From JBJXHN01 sp046233135 (lineage in GTDB: Bacteria > Pseudomonadota > Alphaproteobacteria > Rhodospirillales > Rhodospirillaceae), in contig JBJXHN010000005.1 in assembly GCA_046233135.1 (NCBI GenBank), positions 564,559 through 628,558 of the forward strand: DNA of 64,000 bases, read 5' to 3'. Positions 21,037-29,604 of the stretch are shown piece by piece. The position numbers were made by a program, and so were the translations under genes. The notes below the pieces were generated by a model. That model saw only the letters and a list, made by a program, of their open reading frames with translations. It was not told the origin of the DNA and did no database searches. Numbering within the stretch: position 1 is the stretch's first letter; every line of letters starts with the position of its first letter.

Positions 21037-21231
21037 ATGGTCGGCTCGAAGGATGAGCCCTTGGTCCAGCTTGTGGCCAGCTTGCGGTCCGTGGACTGCG
21101 ACAATCCGGATCTGACGATCCGGATGCATGAACTTGCCCGGTCGCTGGAAGACCACATGCGGGGTGGGATCCAGGTTCGCCCCCGTCGTCCGGCCAGTGT
21201 GGCCCCGCGCTTTTTTCTGCCGTTGGATTGA
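21037..21231 (+). CDS. Possible small protein, unrecognised
   Basis: 64 residues (MVGSKDEPLVQLVASLRSVD to FFLPLD). A GAGAGG lies about 12 bases before the ATG and the predicted helix NPDLTIRMHELARSLEDHMR looks protein-like. No family recognised. An antiparallel frame on the minus strand (20898-21158) competes but has less natural composition. The preceding 150 bases (20884-21036) hold no gene I can see. Confidence 0.4.
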   Translation: MVGSKDEPLVQLVASLRSVDCDNPDLTIRMHELARSLEDHMRGGIQVRPRRPASVAPRFFLPLD

Positions 21232-21244
21232 AGGGGGGGACTCT

Positions 21245-22090
21245 CTATCGGGTTTCCGGGGTCAGGCTGCGCAGCCCTTCCAGCACCGCACGTTCGAAGG
21301 TCGAGGGGGCGTCCCGCGCCTCGGCGGCCAGCGCGGTGGACAGATAGGCCTTCACATCCTTTTCGATGATGGCGATGGTGTTGTCCGGGGCGTAGCCTTG
21401 GCGCGCCCAGTCGATGCTGTCGAAGTTGCTGCCGTACCAGGTGGCGCCGGAGCTGCGCGACATCAGCTGCTGCAAGGTCCGCCAGTCCAGACCGCAGGCG
21501 TCGGCGGCGGCGAAGGCTTGGCGCACGGCAAGCACGGTGGACGCACCGACGAAGTTGTTGATGACTTTCGCCGTCATTCCCGATCCCAGCGGCCCCAGTT
21601 TGTACAGCGCGCCGGTCACCGGGGAGAGCACGCCGGCGGCGGATTCCATGGCCTCGTCCGATCCGCCCATCATCACCGTCAGGGTTCCCTGTTCGGCGGC
21701 CACCGGCGCGCCGGAGACCGCTGCGTCCACCACCGCGACCCCGTCCGGAACCCGGGCGGCAAGGGTGCGCAGGTCATCCGGGGCGAGGGTGGAGGCGATG
21801 ATCAGCAGGGCCGGATAGGGCGCCCGGGTGAACAGGCCGTCTGGGCCGAAACAGACCGCTTCGGTTTGCGCGCGGTCGCGCACCAGCGAGACCACGACCG
21901 GGCAGTCTGTGGCAAGTCTGCGGGGATCGGCGGTGATCACCGGGGCGAGGGCGCCGAAGGCTTCGGGCGGGCGTACGTCCAGCCCCAGAACGGTGCGGCC
22001 TGCGGCCTTCAGACGGGCCAGCATGGGCAGCCCCATCGCGCCACATCCGGCGAAACCGACGGCTACGGTCCGAGGGTCAAAGGATAGCAT
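21245..22090 (-). CDS. NAD-binding beta-hydroxyacid dehydrogenase (3-hydroxyisobutyrate dehydrogenase family)
   Basis: 281 residues. Rossmann start VGFAGCGAMGLPMLARL, substrate loop DAAVSGAPVAAEQGTLTVMM, and catalytic lysine region GSGMTAKVINNFVGAS (the Lys-x3-Asn pair). Such enzymes oxidise 3-hydroxyisobutyrate, tartronate semialdehyde or related compounds with NAD(P); the substrate here cannot be told. The glycine motif is G-x-G-x-x-G as GCGAMG. It ends 13 bases from the small plus-strand ORF and is alone on its strand. Confidence 0.87.
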   Translation of the reverse strand: MLSFDPRTVAVGFAGCGAMGLPMLARLKAAGRTVLGLDVRPPEAFGALAPVITADPRRLATDCPVVVSLVRDRAQTEAVCFGPDGLFTRAPYPALLIIASTLAPDDLRTLAARVPDGVAVVDAAVSGAPVAAEQGTLTVMMGGSDEAMESAAGVLSPVTGALYKLGPLGSGMTAKVINNFVGASTVLAVRQAFAAADACGLDWRTLQQLMSRSSGATWYGSNFDSIDWARQGYAPDNTIAIIEKDVKAYLSTALAAEARDAPSTFERAVLEGLRSLTPETR

Positions 22091-22257
22091 TCCGTTAAAC
22101 CTTTACAGCTACAGTCATCCGGACAGTCGCGGTGCCGACCGCTTTACATATCGTTTCATGAAAGGCAAGACAGAGGTTCGGCCCTTGGCTACCATACAGA
22201 ACTGGCAAGCGGCCTTCCACCAGGCCGCGAAAACCATGACGGGGCGATATTCAGCGT

Positions 22258-22734
22258 ATGACCTCCTATGAAAGCATGCAGGAGAAGGTCGAGGGGCGGA
22301 ACATCAATCCGGAAACCCTGCTGGCCACGGATTACCTCAATCACTTCAACGAAGTGATCATGCTTCTGGAAATGGTTCCGGATATGCCGGACATTCTGGA
22401 GGATTGCAAGGAATGGCAGCCGAAGACTTACTCGGACCATTTCCGTGACAGCAGCATCGCTGACAAGGATCTGGCGGTCGAGGCTTATGAATTCGCTCCG
22501 CCGCGCTACAAGGTGCCGTTCGAGGAAACCATCGATCAGATGAATTTCATCGCGGTGCAATCCATTGAACGCATTGATGCAGCCCTGGCGGACGGCAGTG
22601 AGGAGACGGCGGCGGAACGCGCCCGGGCGGCCAGCCGCAATCTTCAGAAACTGGCCGACGTGGCCAGCGCCATCATCCATGGCCACGAACGCGCCCTGGG
22701 GCAGAGTGAAATCGATGCCATGTTGAGCTTCTGA
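22258..22734 (+). CDS. Hypothetical helical protein with FliM-like C-terminal motif
   Basis: 158 residues, mostly helical, acidic, no membrane segment. I do not recognise a named family. Its central part (HFNEVIMLLEMVPDMPDILE, then KTYSDHFRDSSIADKDLA) looks conserved. The last residues, LGQSEIDAMLSF, closely resemble the LSQ-x-EIDALL peptide at the N-terminus of FliM that binds phosphorylated CheY, suggesting a link to chemotaxis or a response regulator (inference). The ribosome site is weak. No chemotaxis genes are near. Confidence 0.7.
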   Translation: MTSYESMQEKVEGRNINPETLLATDYLNHFNEVIMLLEMVPDMPDILEDCKEWQPKTYSDHFRDSSIADKDLAVEAYEFAPPRYKVPFEETIDQMNFIAVQSIERIDAALADGSEETAAERARAASRNLQKLADVASAIIHGHERALGQSEIDAMLSF

Positions 22735-22790
22735 CGCGCTTCGAGGGGCGGACGGTTTCCGGCCCCTCTCGGCAGACAGCAGGTAGCGGC

Positions 22791-23894
22791 TTACACATTA
22801 AACCGGAACAGCATCACGTCGCCGTCCTGGACGACGTATTCCTTGCCTTCCGAGCGCAGCTTGCCGGCTTCGCGGGCGCCGGCTTCGCCCTTGCAGGCCA
22901 CGTAGTCGTCATAGGCGATGGTCTCGGCGCGGATGAAGCCCCGTTCGAAGTCCGTATGGATCGCTCCGGCGGCCTGCGGTGCCTTGGACCCCTTGCGGAT
23001 GGTCCAGGCGCGGGCTTCCTTGGGGCCGCAGGTGAAGAAGGTCAGCAGGTCCAAAAGGTCGTAGCCGGCGCGGATCACCCGGGCCAGGCCGGTTTCTTCC
23101 AGCCCCAGGCCTTCCAGGAACTCGGCCTTTTCCGCCGGATCGTCCAGCTGCGCCACTTCGGCTTCGATCGCCGCAGAGATCACCACGGCTTGGGCCTTTT
23201 CGGCGGCGGCTTTTTCGGCCACCTTGGCCGACAGGGCGTTGCCCGCGGCGGCGTTGTCTTCGTCCACGTTGCAGGCATACAGAACCGGCTTGGCGGTCAG
23301 CAACTGCAGCTGATTGAACAGCTTGCGGTCTTCCGGACTGTCGGGGCGGGCGACGCGGGCGGGCTTGCCGTCGCGCAGGACCGCCAGCACCGGCTCGATC
23401 ACCGCCACCAGGGCCTTGGAGTCCGCATCCCCGCCCTTGGCCCGCTTGGTCAGGTTGACGATGCGCTTTTCCAGGCTTTCCAGGTCGGCGAGCATCAGTT
23501 CGGTTTCGACGGTTTCCGCATCGCGCAGCGGGTCGACGGAGCCGTCTACATGGGTGATGTCGTCATCTTCGAAGCAGCGCAGCACGTGGACGATGGCGTC
23601 GGTTTCGCGGATGTTGGCGAGGAACTGGTTGCCCAGGCCTTCGCCCTTGCTGGCGCCACGCACCAGGCCGGCGATATCCACGAACTCCAGCTGGGTCGGC
23701 ACGGTGGATGCGCTGCCGCCCACTTCGGTCAGGACGTCCAGCCGGCGATCGGGCACCGCCACCCGGCCCACGTTGGGTTCGATGGTGCAGAAGGGGAAGT
23801 TGGCCGCCTGGGCCGCGGCGGTGGAGGTCAGCGCGTTGAACAGCGTGGACTTGCCCACGTTGGGCAGCCCGACAATCCCGCATTTGAAGCCCAT
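22791..23894 (-). CDS. ychF: OBG-family ATPase/GTPase YchF
   Basis: 367 residues. Universally conserved P-loop protein that prefers ATP and associates with ribosomes and redox stress responses. Walker A GLPNVGKSTLFNAL at the N-terminus, the switch region DIAGLVRGASKGEGLGNQFL, the NVDE element in place of the usual NKxD, and a C-terminal TGS domain (FFTCGPKEARAWTIRKGSKA to DVMLFRFNV). AAGGA precedes the ATG. It follows pth by 37 bases in the same direction. Confidence 0.98.
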   Translation of the reverse strand: MGFKCGIVGLPNVGKSTLFNALTSTAAAQAANFPFCTIEPNVGRVAVPDRRLDVLTEVGGSASTVPTQLEFVDIAGLVRGASKGEGLGNQFLANIRETDAIVHVLRCFEDDDITHVDGSVDPLRDAETVETELMLADLESLEKRIVNLTKRAKGGDADSKALVAVIEPVLAVLRDGKPARVARPDSPEDRKLFNQLQLLTAKPVLYACNVDEDNAAAGNALSAKVAEKAAAEKAQAVVISAAIEAEVAQLDDPAEKAEFLEGLGLEETGLARVIRAGYDLLDLLTFFTCGPKEARAWTIRKGSKAPQAAGAIHTDFERGFIRAETIAYDDYVACKGEAGAREAGKLRSEGKEYVVQDGDVMLFRFNV

Positions 23895-23931
23895 GGCTGG
23901 TCGAAGTCCTTATGTCCTGGCGGCCGGCGGT

Positions 23932-24738
23932 TTACCGGTCCTTGCGTTTGAATGCGTCGAGCAGGGCTTGCGCCAGCCCGGTCTGCGGCGTGGAGGATGC
24001 CCCCGGAGCGGGGACTTGAGAAGGGGGGGCGGCCAGCGGCGCCAGAGCAGGCTTCGCCTTCGCCGCAGGATCGGCTTCGGCAGACCCTTCGCCGGCCGCG
24101 CTCTCGTCCCCACCCTCCTTGGCGGTCTTCGGCTTGCGTGCCGGCCTTTCCGGTTTGGGCGGCCGGGTGGCGGCGGCGACCTTGGACATGAAGGCGCCGG
24201 GTTCTCCCGCGTCGATGCCTTGCAGCATCAGCGGTGCTTCGCCGGCCACCGCATTGAGCAGCGGGTCAAGCCAGGTCTGGTCGGCCTTGGCGAAATCGCC
24301 GAGCACATGGCTGGTGACCCGGTCCTTGTGGCCGGGATGGCCGATGCCCAGGCGGACCCGCCAGTAATCATTGCCCAGGTGCTGGTCGATGGAGCGCAGG
24401 CCGTTATGGCCCCCCGCCCCGCCGCCTCTTTTGACGCGGACCTTGCCGGGCGGCAGGTCCAGTTCGTCGTGCATGACGATGACGTGCTCAGGCGGGATCT
24501 TGTGGAAGCGGGCGGCTTCACCCACGGCCTGGCCGGACAGGTTCATGAAGGTTTCCGGCATCAGCAGCAGAACCTTCCATGGACCGATCTGGCCGTCGGC
24601 CACCTGGGCCTGGAATTTGCGTCGAAAGGGACCCAGGCCATGGCGGCGGGCGAGTGCCTCGACCGCCATGAAACCGATGTTGTGCCGGTTCCCGGCGTAC
24701 TTGCCGCCGGGATTGCCGAGACCGACCACAAGCATCAT
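23932..24738 (-). CDS. pth: Peptidyl-tRNA hydrolase with long disordered C-terminus
   Basis: Releases peptides from stalled peptidyl-tRNA. Residues 1-190 form the usual enzyme: GLGNPGGKYAGNRHNIGFM with the catalytic His, the MPETFMNLSGQ loop, MHDELDLPPGKVRVK and GGGAGGHNGLRSI. The remaining 75 residues are Ala/Pro/Lys-rich and end in LAQALLDAFKRKDR, much longer than the E. coli enzyme. AAGGGGA precedes the first of two adjacent ATGs. Order rplY-pth-ychF on the minus strand is the common one, though here 245 bases holding the composite repeat separate rplY and pth. Confidence 0.97.
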   Translation of the reverse strand: MMLVVGLGNPGGKYAGNRHNIGFMAVEALARRHGLGPFRRKFQAQVADGQIGPWKVLLLMPETFMNLSGQAVGEAARFHKIPPEHVIVMHDELDLPPGKVRVKRGGGAGGHNGLRSIDQHLGNDYWRVRLGIGHPGHKDRVTSHVLGDFAKADQTWLDPLLNAVAGEAPLMLQGIDAGEPGAFMSKVAAATRPPKPERPARKPKTAKEGGDESAAGEGSAEADPAAKAKPALAPLAAPPSQVPAPGASSTPQTGLAQALLDAFKRKDR

Positions 24739-24769
24739 ACCCCCGGGTCCCCTTTTCGACGGGTGGTCA

Positions 24770-24973
24770 GAGCATCAAGCGGAAAAGCGAGGCCGAAGCG
24801 AACGCGTCGCCGGAGTTGGAAACGTGCTTGCGCACCTCCGGTTTTTTCCGGTGCGCGGGCGCCTTTCCGACCCCGGTGGAACGCCTGCCTTCAGCGTGAT
24901 CTGATGCTCCGGCCATAGGACTCCGGATCAAATTGTCCGCGGTCGATCGATCCCGATGGAACGCGATTTGATC
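24770..24973 (-). repeat. Composite hairpin repeat, copy B, with a nested large palindrome
   Basis: Read on the minus strand, a 48-bp unit framed by GATCAAAT and ATTTGATC with ATCGAT inside (24973-24926) is followed by 8 bases, TATGGC, and a block matching copy A at 10.6 kb down to about 24838. The copy continues to 24770 as a second arm: GAGCATCA at 24770 and TGATGCTC at 24902 bound a 140-bp imperfect palindrome with a CCGG-TTTTTT-CCGG tip. It fills the gap between rplY and pth. Confidence 0.85.
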
Positions 24974-24984
24974 CAGAGGCCTGA

Positions 24985-25590
24985 TTAGCCCTCTTCGCCT
25001 TCACCTTCCGCGGCTTCGGCCTTCAGGCCCGACGGCGCGGCGATGGTGCAGATGGTGAAGTCGCGATCGGTAATGGTCAGCTTCACCGCGTCGGGGATCT
25101 TCACCACGCTGACGTGGATGGAATCACCCACATCGGCGCTGATGAGGTCCACTTCGAAGTGGTCGGGCAGATCGGCCGGCTTGGCGTGGACTTCGATTTC
25201 GTGGCGGACCACGTTCAGCACGCCACCGCGCTTCAGGCCCGGGCACTTGTCTTCGTTCAGGAAGATCACCGGGACCGGGGCGGTCACTTCGGTGTCCTTG
25301 CCGATGCGCAGGAAATCGACGTGGATCGGCTGGTCGGTCACCGGGTGGAACTGCACATCCTGCACCATCACGCGGTGCTTGTCGCCCAGCTCCAGGTCGA
25401 ACATGCGGGTCCAGAAGCCGGTCTTGTGCATCTCGGACATGATGTCGCGGGGGTCCACGGCCAACAGCACGGGAGACTGCCCGCCACCATAGATCACGCC
25501 CGGAACCAGGCCTTCTCTACGCGTGGCACGGGCTGCCCCCTTACCTGCCCGGTCGCGCCCCTTGACGGGGATGCTACCAATATCGCTCAT
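24985..25590 (-). CDS. rplY: 50S ribosomal protein L25 (long Ctc form)
   Basis: 201 residues. Binds 5S rRNA. N-terminal L25 domain (GKGAARATRREGLVPGVIYG) plus the C-terminal TL5/Ctc beta domain (PVPVIFLNEDKCPGLKRGGV, HVSVVKIPDAVKLTI) and a Glu-rich tail, as in most alphaproteobacteria. GGAGAG precedes the ATG. First gene of the rplY-pth-ychF run. Confidence 0.97.
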   Translation of the reverse strand: MSDIGSIPVKGRDRAGKGAARATRREGLVPGVIYGGGQSPVLLAVDPRDIMSEMHKTGFWTRMFDLELGDKHRVMVQDVQFHPVTDQPIHVDFLRIGKDTEVTAPVPVIFLNEDKCPGLKRGGVLNVVRHEIEVHAKPADLPDHFEVDLISADVGDSIHVSVVKIPDAVKLTITDRDFTICTIAAPSGLKAEAAEGEGEEG

Positions 25591-25651
25591 GTCGATCTCT
25601 CCAGTTGGATCGGTTGCAAGCGGCGCGGGCCTCCAGGGGTGCCCAACACCG

Positions 25652-25679
25652 AAAACCGCCGCCGGTGGTCCGGCGGCGG
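25652..25679 (-). terminator. Intrinsic terminator after the DUF2889 gene
   Basis: On the minus strand CCGCCGCCGG, ACCA, CCGGCGGCGG is followed at once by TTTTC. It lies 75 bases past the DUF2889 stop and before rplY, so it separates those two transcripts. Confidence 0.75.
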
Positions 25680-25753
25680 AAAGCGCAGGGTTTACACCCC
25701 CGCGTCGATCAGTTCAAGCGCAGGAATGCGCGCGAAGCGCATCAAGGGCGCTT

Positions 25754-26332
25754 TCAGGGCTGATCTTCGTCGGCCGCCTGGGGAAATTCCCGGCGCATGG
25801 CCGGGCCGTCGGCGCGCAGGGCGTAGCAGGAATCCCGCAAGCCCCGCGAGTCCGACACGCCCTTGGGCGACTCGCCAGAGGCCCGCTGCTTTTCCCGCTG
25901 TTCCATCCGCGCCTTGTGCAGGGTCTGAAAGGCGGTGGTGCCGATGGGACCCAGCAGTTCTACCAGATGGGTGCAGCCCAGGGCGCCGCCCACCCGGTCT
26001 TGCACTGCCTTGCGGAAGCCGGGGCCGATCACCAGGCCTTCCAGGGCCGCGAAGTTCGGGTTGACGTCCTTGCATTCGTGGAAAGGGCTGAAGTCGGTCA
26101 CCGCCTCGGCAGTGATAATGCGGCGGTCGATATCGATGGTCAGCCGCAGCCCCATGCCGTGCAATGGCTCGCCTGCCTTGATTTCGCCCCGGTCGTGGTT
26201 GGCGAAGCTGTAGGTCTTGGTGTCGACCATCCAGCCTTCGATATCCCACAGCCCGTCTTCGCGGGCATAGCCCACGCATTCGACGGTGCGGCGATGGATC
26301 GGCTTGCGGGCAGCCGGTGGAGAAAACGGCAT
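25754..26332 (-). CDS. DUF2889 family protein
   Basis: About 192 residues. IHRRTVECVGYAREDGLWDI followed by EGWMVDTKTYSF, RLTIDIDRRIITAEAVTDFS and LGPIGTTAFQTLHKAR are typical of DUF2889, a family of unknown function. The C-terminal 40 residues are polar and variable. ATG 26332 has CGGAG upstream; a GTG four codons earlier (26344) is an alternative. Nothing in the neighbourhood indicates a role. Confidence 0.8.
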   Translation of the reverse strand: MPFSPPAARKPIHRRTVECVGYAREDGLWDIEGWMVDTKTYSFANHDRGEIKAGEPLHGMGLRLTIDIDRRIITAEAVTDFSPFHECKDVNPNFAALEGLVIGPGFRKAVQDRVGGALGCTHLVELLGPIGTTAFQTLHKARMEQREKQRASGESPKGVSDSRGLRDSCYALRADGPAMRREFPQAADEDQP

Positions 26333-26485
26333 GGGTGGCGGCACTCCGGGTCTGGGTACGGAAGGAACGTCAGCATACCAGACCTTTTTATCGAGCGTCC
26401 AGCGCGCCCCAGGGCGACCCCGCGCGAGGGATCGCCCTGGTTTTTCCGGCCCGGCGGATTCCGGGGCCTTCAGGCGCCGCTCCCC

Positions 26486-26932
26486 TTAACTGGTGCCGTA
26501 GGCCTCGCCATAGATGAAGTTTTCGTGGGTTTTCACATCCCGCTCCAGCTGGTCGATGACCACGGCATAGAGGTCGCGGATGGAGATCATGCCCACCACC
26601 ACGCCGTCGTCGGTGACGGGCAGGTGGCGATAGCGCCGTTCGCGCATCAGGCGCAGGGCGTCGAGCGCGCTGTCACTGGGGGTCAGGCAGTCCGGATCGG
26701 GGGTCATGATCTCCCGGGCCAGCACCTTGTCGGCATCGCCACCGGCGGCCACGAGCCGGCCGGTGATATCTCGTTCGGTAATGATCCCCTTCAGGACCGT
26801 TCCTTCCACCACCACGACAGCGGCAACCTTGTTTTCCGCCATCACCCGGGCGACCTCGCGCGAGGGGGTGGTGGGCGGAACGGAATAGATGGTCTGGTCC
26901 CGAATCACGTCGGGGACGATTTTTCTCTGCAT
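26486..26932 (-). CDS. Two-CBS-domain protein
   Basis: 148 residues made of a tandem CBS pair: IRDQTIYSVPPTTPSREVAR to ITERDITGRLVAAG, then VLAREIMTPDPDCLTPSDSA to GMISIRDLYAVVIDQLERDV. Such free-standing Bateman modules sense adenine nucleotides and regulate partners; the partner is unknown. The open frame extends to 27094 without similarity, so I start at ATG 26932. The next gene upstream on this strand also has a CBS pair, but 158 bases separate them. Confidence 0.88.
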   Translation of the reverse strand: MQRKIVPDVIRDQTIYSVPPTTPSREVARVMAENKVAAVVVVEGTVLKGIITERDITGRLVAAGGDADKVLAREIMTPDPDCLTPSDSALDALRLMRERRYRHLPVTDDGVVVGMISIRDLYAVVIDQLERDVKTHENFIYGEAYGTS

Positions 26933-27090
26933 GGCGTTCTCAGACTCCGAGTTCCCGTGGCGTATGCATCGGCCCTTTGCGGGCCTGTTGGGTTTTGGGG
27001 ACGGCCTTTGGAAAGGCTGAAAACCTCCCCTATATGGCACGTGGGCGGCACGGGAAGCGGATGCAAGACTCCTTGCGGAAAAATGCGGGA

Positions 27091-28401
27091 TCAATTCTCA
27101 GTGGTATCTCCTTCCGGGTCCTTCGACTCCGATGTGCGATCCCGGGCCACCTTGATCTGGGCCAGCCGGTTGCGCACGCGTTTGACCACTTCGAAGGTGA
27201 AGCCGTGGAAGCGGAAAACCTGTCCCATCTGCGGGATGGTGCGGCTTTCGCGGATCACCAGGCCGGCGATGGTGGCGGCGTCCTCGTCGGGCAGGTCCCA
27301 TTCGAACTCCCGGTTCAGGTCGCGGATGGTGACCTCGCCATTGACCAGCCAGGTTTCGTCGCCGGTGGCGCGGACTCCGGGTACGGTGATGTCGTGCTCG
27401 TCGGAGATGTCGCCGACGATTTCTTCCAGGATGTCTTCCAGGGTCGCAAGGCCCTGCAGGCTGCCGTATTCGTCGACCACCAGGCAGAAATGCTCCCGCC
27501 GCTGACGGAAGGCCTGCAACTGGTGCAGCAGGCTGGTGGTGTCGGGCACGAACCAGGCCGGGGCCGCCAGCGAGATCACGTTCAGGCTGTCCAGATCGCC
27601 CGTATGGGCCTGAACGGCACGCAGCAGCGCTTTGACGTGCAGCACGCCGACAACATTGTCCGGACGCTCCCGCCACAGGGGCAGGCGGGTATAGGGACTG
27701 GCCAGCACCTGTTCCACGATCACGCTGGCCGGCAGTTCTGCGTCGATGGAGATCATGTTGGACCGGTGGGTCATGATATCGCCGATATCCACGTCCCCGA
27801 GGTCAAGAATGCTGCGCAGCATGGCGCGTTCGTGGATCACCGTCGGGTCCTGGATGCCCTGGGGGCCGCCGGCGTGCATTTCGATCGCCCCGCGCAGTTC
27901 GGCCAGGGCGCTGGCCGAGGTGGCCTCGCGGGTCGATCCGGCACGGAAAATGCGCAGCACCACCTGCACCACGCCCTGGATCACCTTGGTGATGGGCGAG
28001 AACAGCCAGGTCAGCGCCTTCATCACCGGCGCCACGGCCAGGGCCATGGCGTTGGTGTGGGTCAGGGCATAGGTCTTGGGCAGGATCTCGGCAAAGATCA
28101 GCACGATCAGCGTCATCGCCAGGGTGGCATAGACCACGCCGGCTTCGCCGAACAGGTCGATGAAGACGCTGGTGGCGATGGCCGAGGCCAGGATGTTCAC
28201 CAGATTGTTGCCGAGGAGGATGGTGCCGATCAGCCGTTCGCGCGAGGTCAGCAGCTGGTTCACCAGACGGGCGCGGGCGTTGCCCTCGCGCTCCATCTCG
28301 TGCATCAGCGGCCGCGAGGCGGCGGTTAGCGCGGTTTCCGACCCGGAGAACAGGGCGGAAAGCAGGATCAGCAAGCCGATGGCGATCAGGGCGGCGGTCA
28401 T
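27091..28401 (-). CDS. CNNM/CorC-type membrane protein (HlyC/CorC family)
   Basis: 436 residues. N-terminal CNNM transmembrane domain with three or four helices (LIAIGLLILLSALFSGSETA at the start, TLAMTLIVLIFAEILPKTYA), a CBS pair (IMTHRSNMISIDAELPASVI onward, EHFCLVVDEYGSLQGLATLE), and the C-terminal CorC_HlyC domain (TWLVNGEVTIRDLNREFEWD). Relatives are linked to magnesium or cobalt efflux; the haemolysin name is historical. It lies 82 bases after aroB on the same strand and may be in the aroK-aroB transcript. Confidence 0.92.
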   Translation of the reverse strand: MTAALIAIGLLILLSALFSGSETALTAASRPLMHEMEREGNARARLVNQLLTSRERLIGTILLGNNLVNILASAIATSVFIDLFGEAGVVYATLAMTLIVLIFAEILPKTYALTHTNAMALAVAPVMKALTWLFSPITKVIQGVVQVVLRIFRAGSTREATSASALAELRGAIEMHAGGPQGIQDPTVIHERAMLRSILDLGDVDIGDIMTHRSNMISIDAELPASVIVEQVLASPYTRLPLWRERPDNVVGVLHVKALLRAVQAHTGDLDSLNVISLAAPAWFVPDTTSLLHQLQAFRQRREHFCLVVDEYGSLQGLATLEDILEEIVGDISDEHDITVPGVRATGDETWLVNGEVTIRDLNREFEWDLPDEDAATIAGLVIRESRTIPQMGQVFRFHGFTFEVVKRVRNRLAQIKVARDRTSESKDPEGDTTEN

Positions 28402-28483
28402 GGCCTTGGCGGGGTCGTTCCGTGGACGGGGAAGGGGCGGCGGTGGAGGCGGCAGTGGCGGTCCGGACGGGCGGGCGGGGCCG

Positions 28484-29599
28484 TCAGGCGGCCGGAGCAG
28501 TGTCGCCCATCAGGGCGGCCTGCACCAGGGCGCTGTCGGCATCCCGGCTGAGATAGGCACCACCGATGCCTTTGGCGAGGACAAAGGTGATGCGGCCGTC
28601 TTCCACCTTCTTGTCCTGCCCCATGTGGGCGAGCAGGCGGTCGGCGGTCCAGGTACGGGCACCGGGAATGTCGTCCAGGCCGGTGGGCAGTCCCACCGCG
28701 GTCAGATGGCGGCGCAGGCGGTCCAGGTCGGCGGTGGGGCAGACTCCCAGGCGGCAGGACAGGTCCAGCGCCATCACCATGCCGGCGGCCACGCCCTCGC
28801 CATGGAGCAGGGCGCCGCCGTAGCCGGCTTCGGCTTCCAGCGCGTGACCGAAGGTGTGGCCCAGATTGAGCAGGGCGCGGCGGCCGCCTTCCCGCTCGTC
28901 CTCGGCGACCACCCGGGCCTTGGCTGCGCAGCAGGTGGCCACGGCGTCGATCCGGGCGTCCATGTCGCCATCCAGCAGGGCCGGTCCCTTGTCTTCCAGC
29001 CAGCCGAAAAAGGCGGGGTCGTCGATGACCCCGTATTTCACCACTTCGGCATAGCCGGCCAGCAGTTCGCGGCGGGGCAGGGTGTCGAGCACGTCCATAT
29101 CGGCCAGCACCATGCGCGGCTGATAGAAAGCTCCCACCAGGTTCTTGCCGCGCCGGGTGTTGATGCCGGTCTTGCCCCCCACCGAACTGTCCACCTGGGA
29201 CAGCAGCGTGGTGGGGATCTGCACGAAGTCCACGCCGCGCAGCAGGATTGCCGCAGCGAATCCGGCCAGATCGCCGATCACCCCGCCACCCAGGGCAATC
29301 AGGGTGGTGGACCGTTCCACCTTGGCCGCCAGCATGGTGTCCAGCAGCTCTTCCAGATGGCCGAAGTCCTTGGTGGCTTCGCCGGCCGGCAGCACCGCGT
29401 GGGCATGGCCGATGCCGGCGTCGTCAAGCGAGGCGAGCAGCGGGCCGAGGTGCAGCGGTGCGACATTGTCGTCGGTGATGACGAAGACCCGTGGCCGCTT
29501 CAGGACGGGCGCGATCAGCGCGCCGGCCCGGGCCAGGAGGCCCTGCCCGATGTGGATCGGATAGGAGCGGTCGCCCAAAGCGACGGTCAAGGTCTTCAC
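28484..29599 (-). CDS. aroB: 3-dehydroquinate synthase
   Basis: 371 residues. Second step of the shikimate pathway, converting DAHP to 3-dehydroquinate with NAD and a divalent metal. Visible: LIALGGGVIGDLAGFAAA (NAD site), QVDSSVGGKTGIN, ELLAGYAEVVKYG, and the metal-binding NLGHTFGHALE and HGEGVAAGM. The GTG at 29599 gives the standard start VKTLTVALGDRSYPIHIG; GGAGG lies 13 bases upstream inside the end of aroK. The gap to aroK is 5 bases, so the pair is an operon. Confidence 0.97.
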   Translation of the reverse strand: MKTLTVALGDRSYPIHIGQGLLARAGALIAPVLKRPRVFVITDDNVAPLHLGPLLASLDDAGIGHAHAVLPAGEATKDFGHLEELLDTMLAAKVERSTTLIALGGGVIGDLAGFAAAILLRGVDFVQIPTTLLSQVDSSVGGKTGINTRRGKNLVGAFYQPRMVLADMDVLDTLPRRELLAGYAEVVKYGVIDDPAFFGWLEDKGPALLDGDMDARIDAVATCCAAKARVVAEDEREGGRRALLNLGHTFGHALEAEAGYGGALLHGEGVAAGMVMALDLSCRLGVCPTADLDRLRRHLTAVGLPTGLDDIPGARTWTADRLLAHMGQDKKVEDGRITFVLAKGIGGAYLSRDADSALVQAALMGDTAPAA

Positions 29600-29604
29600 G
29601 GTGG

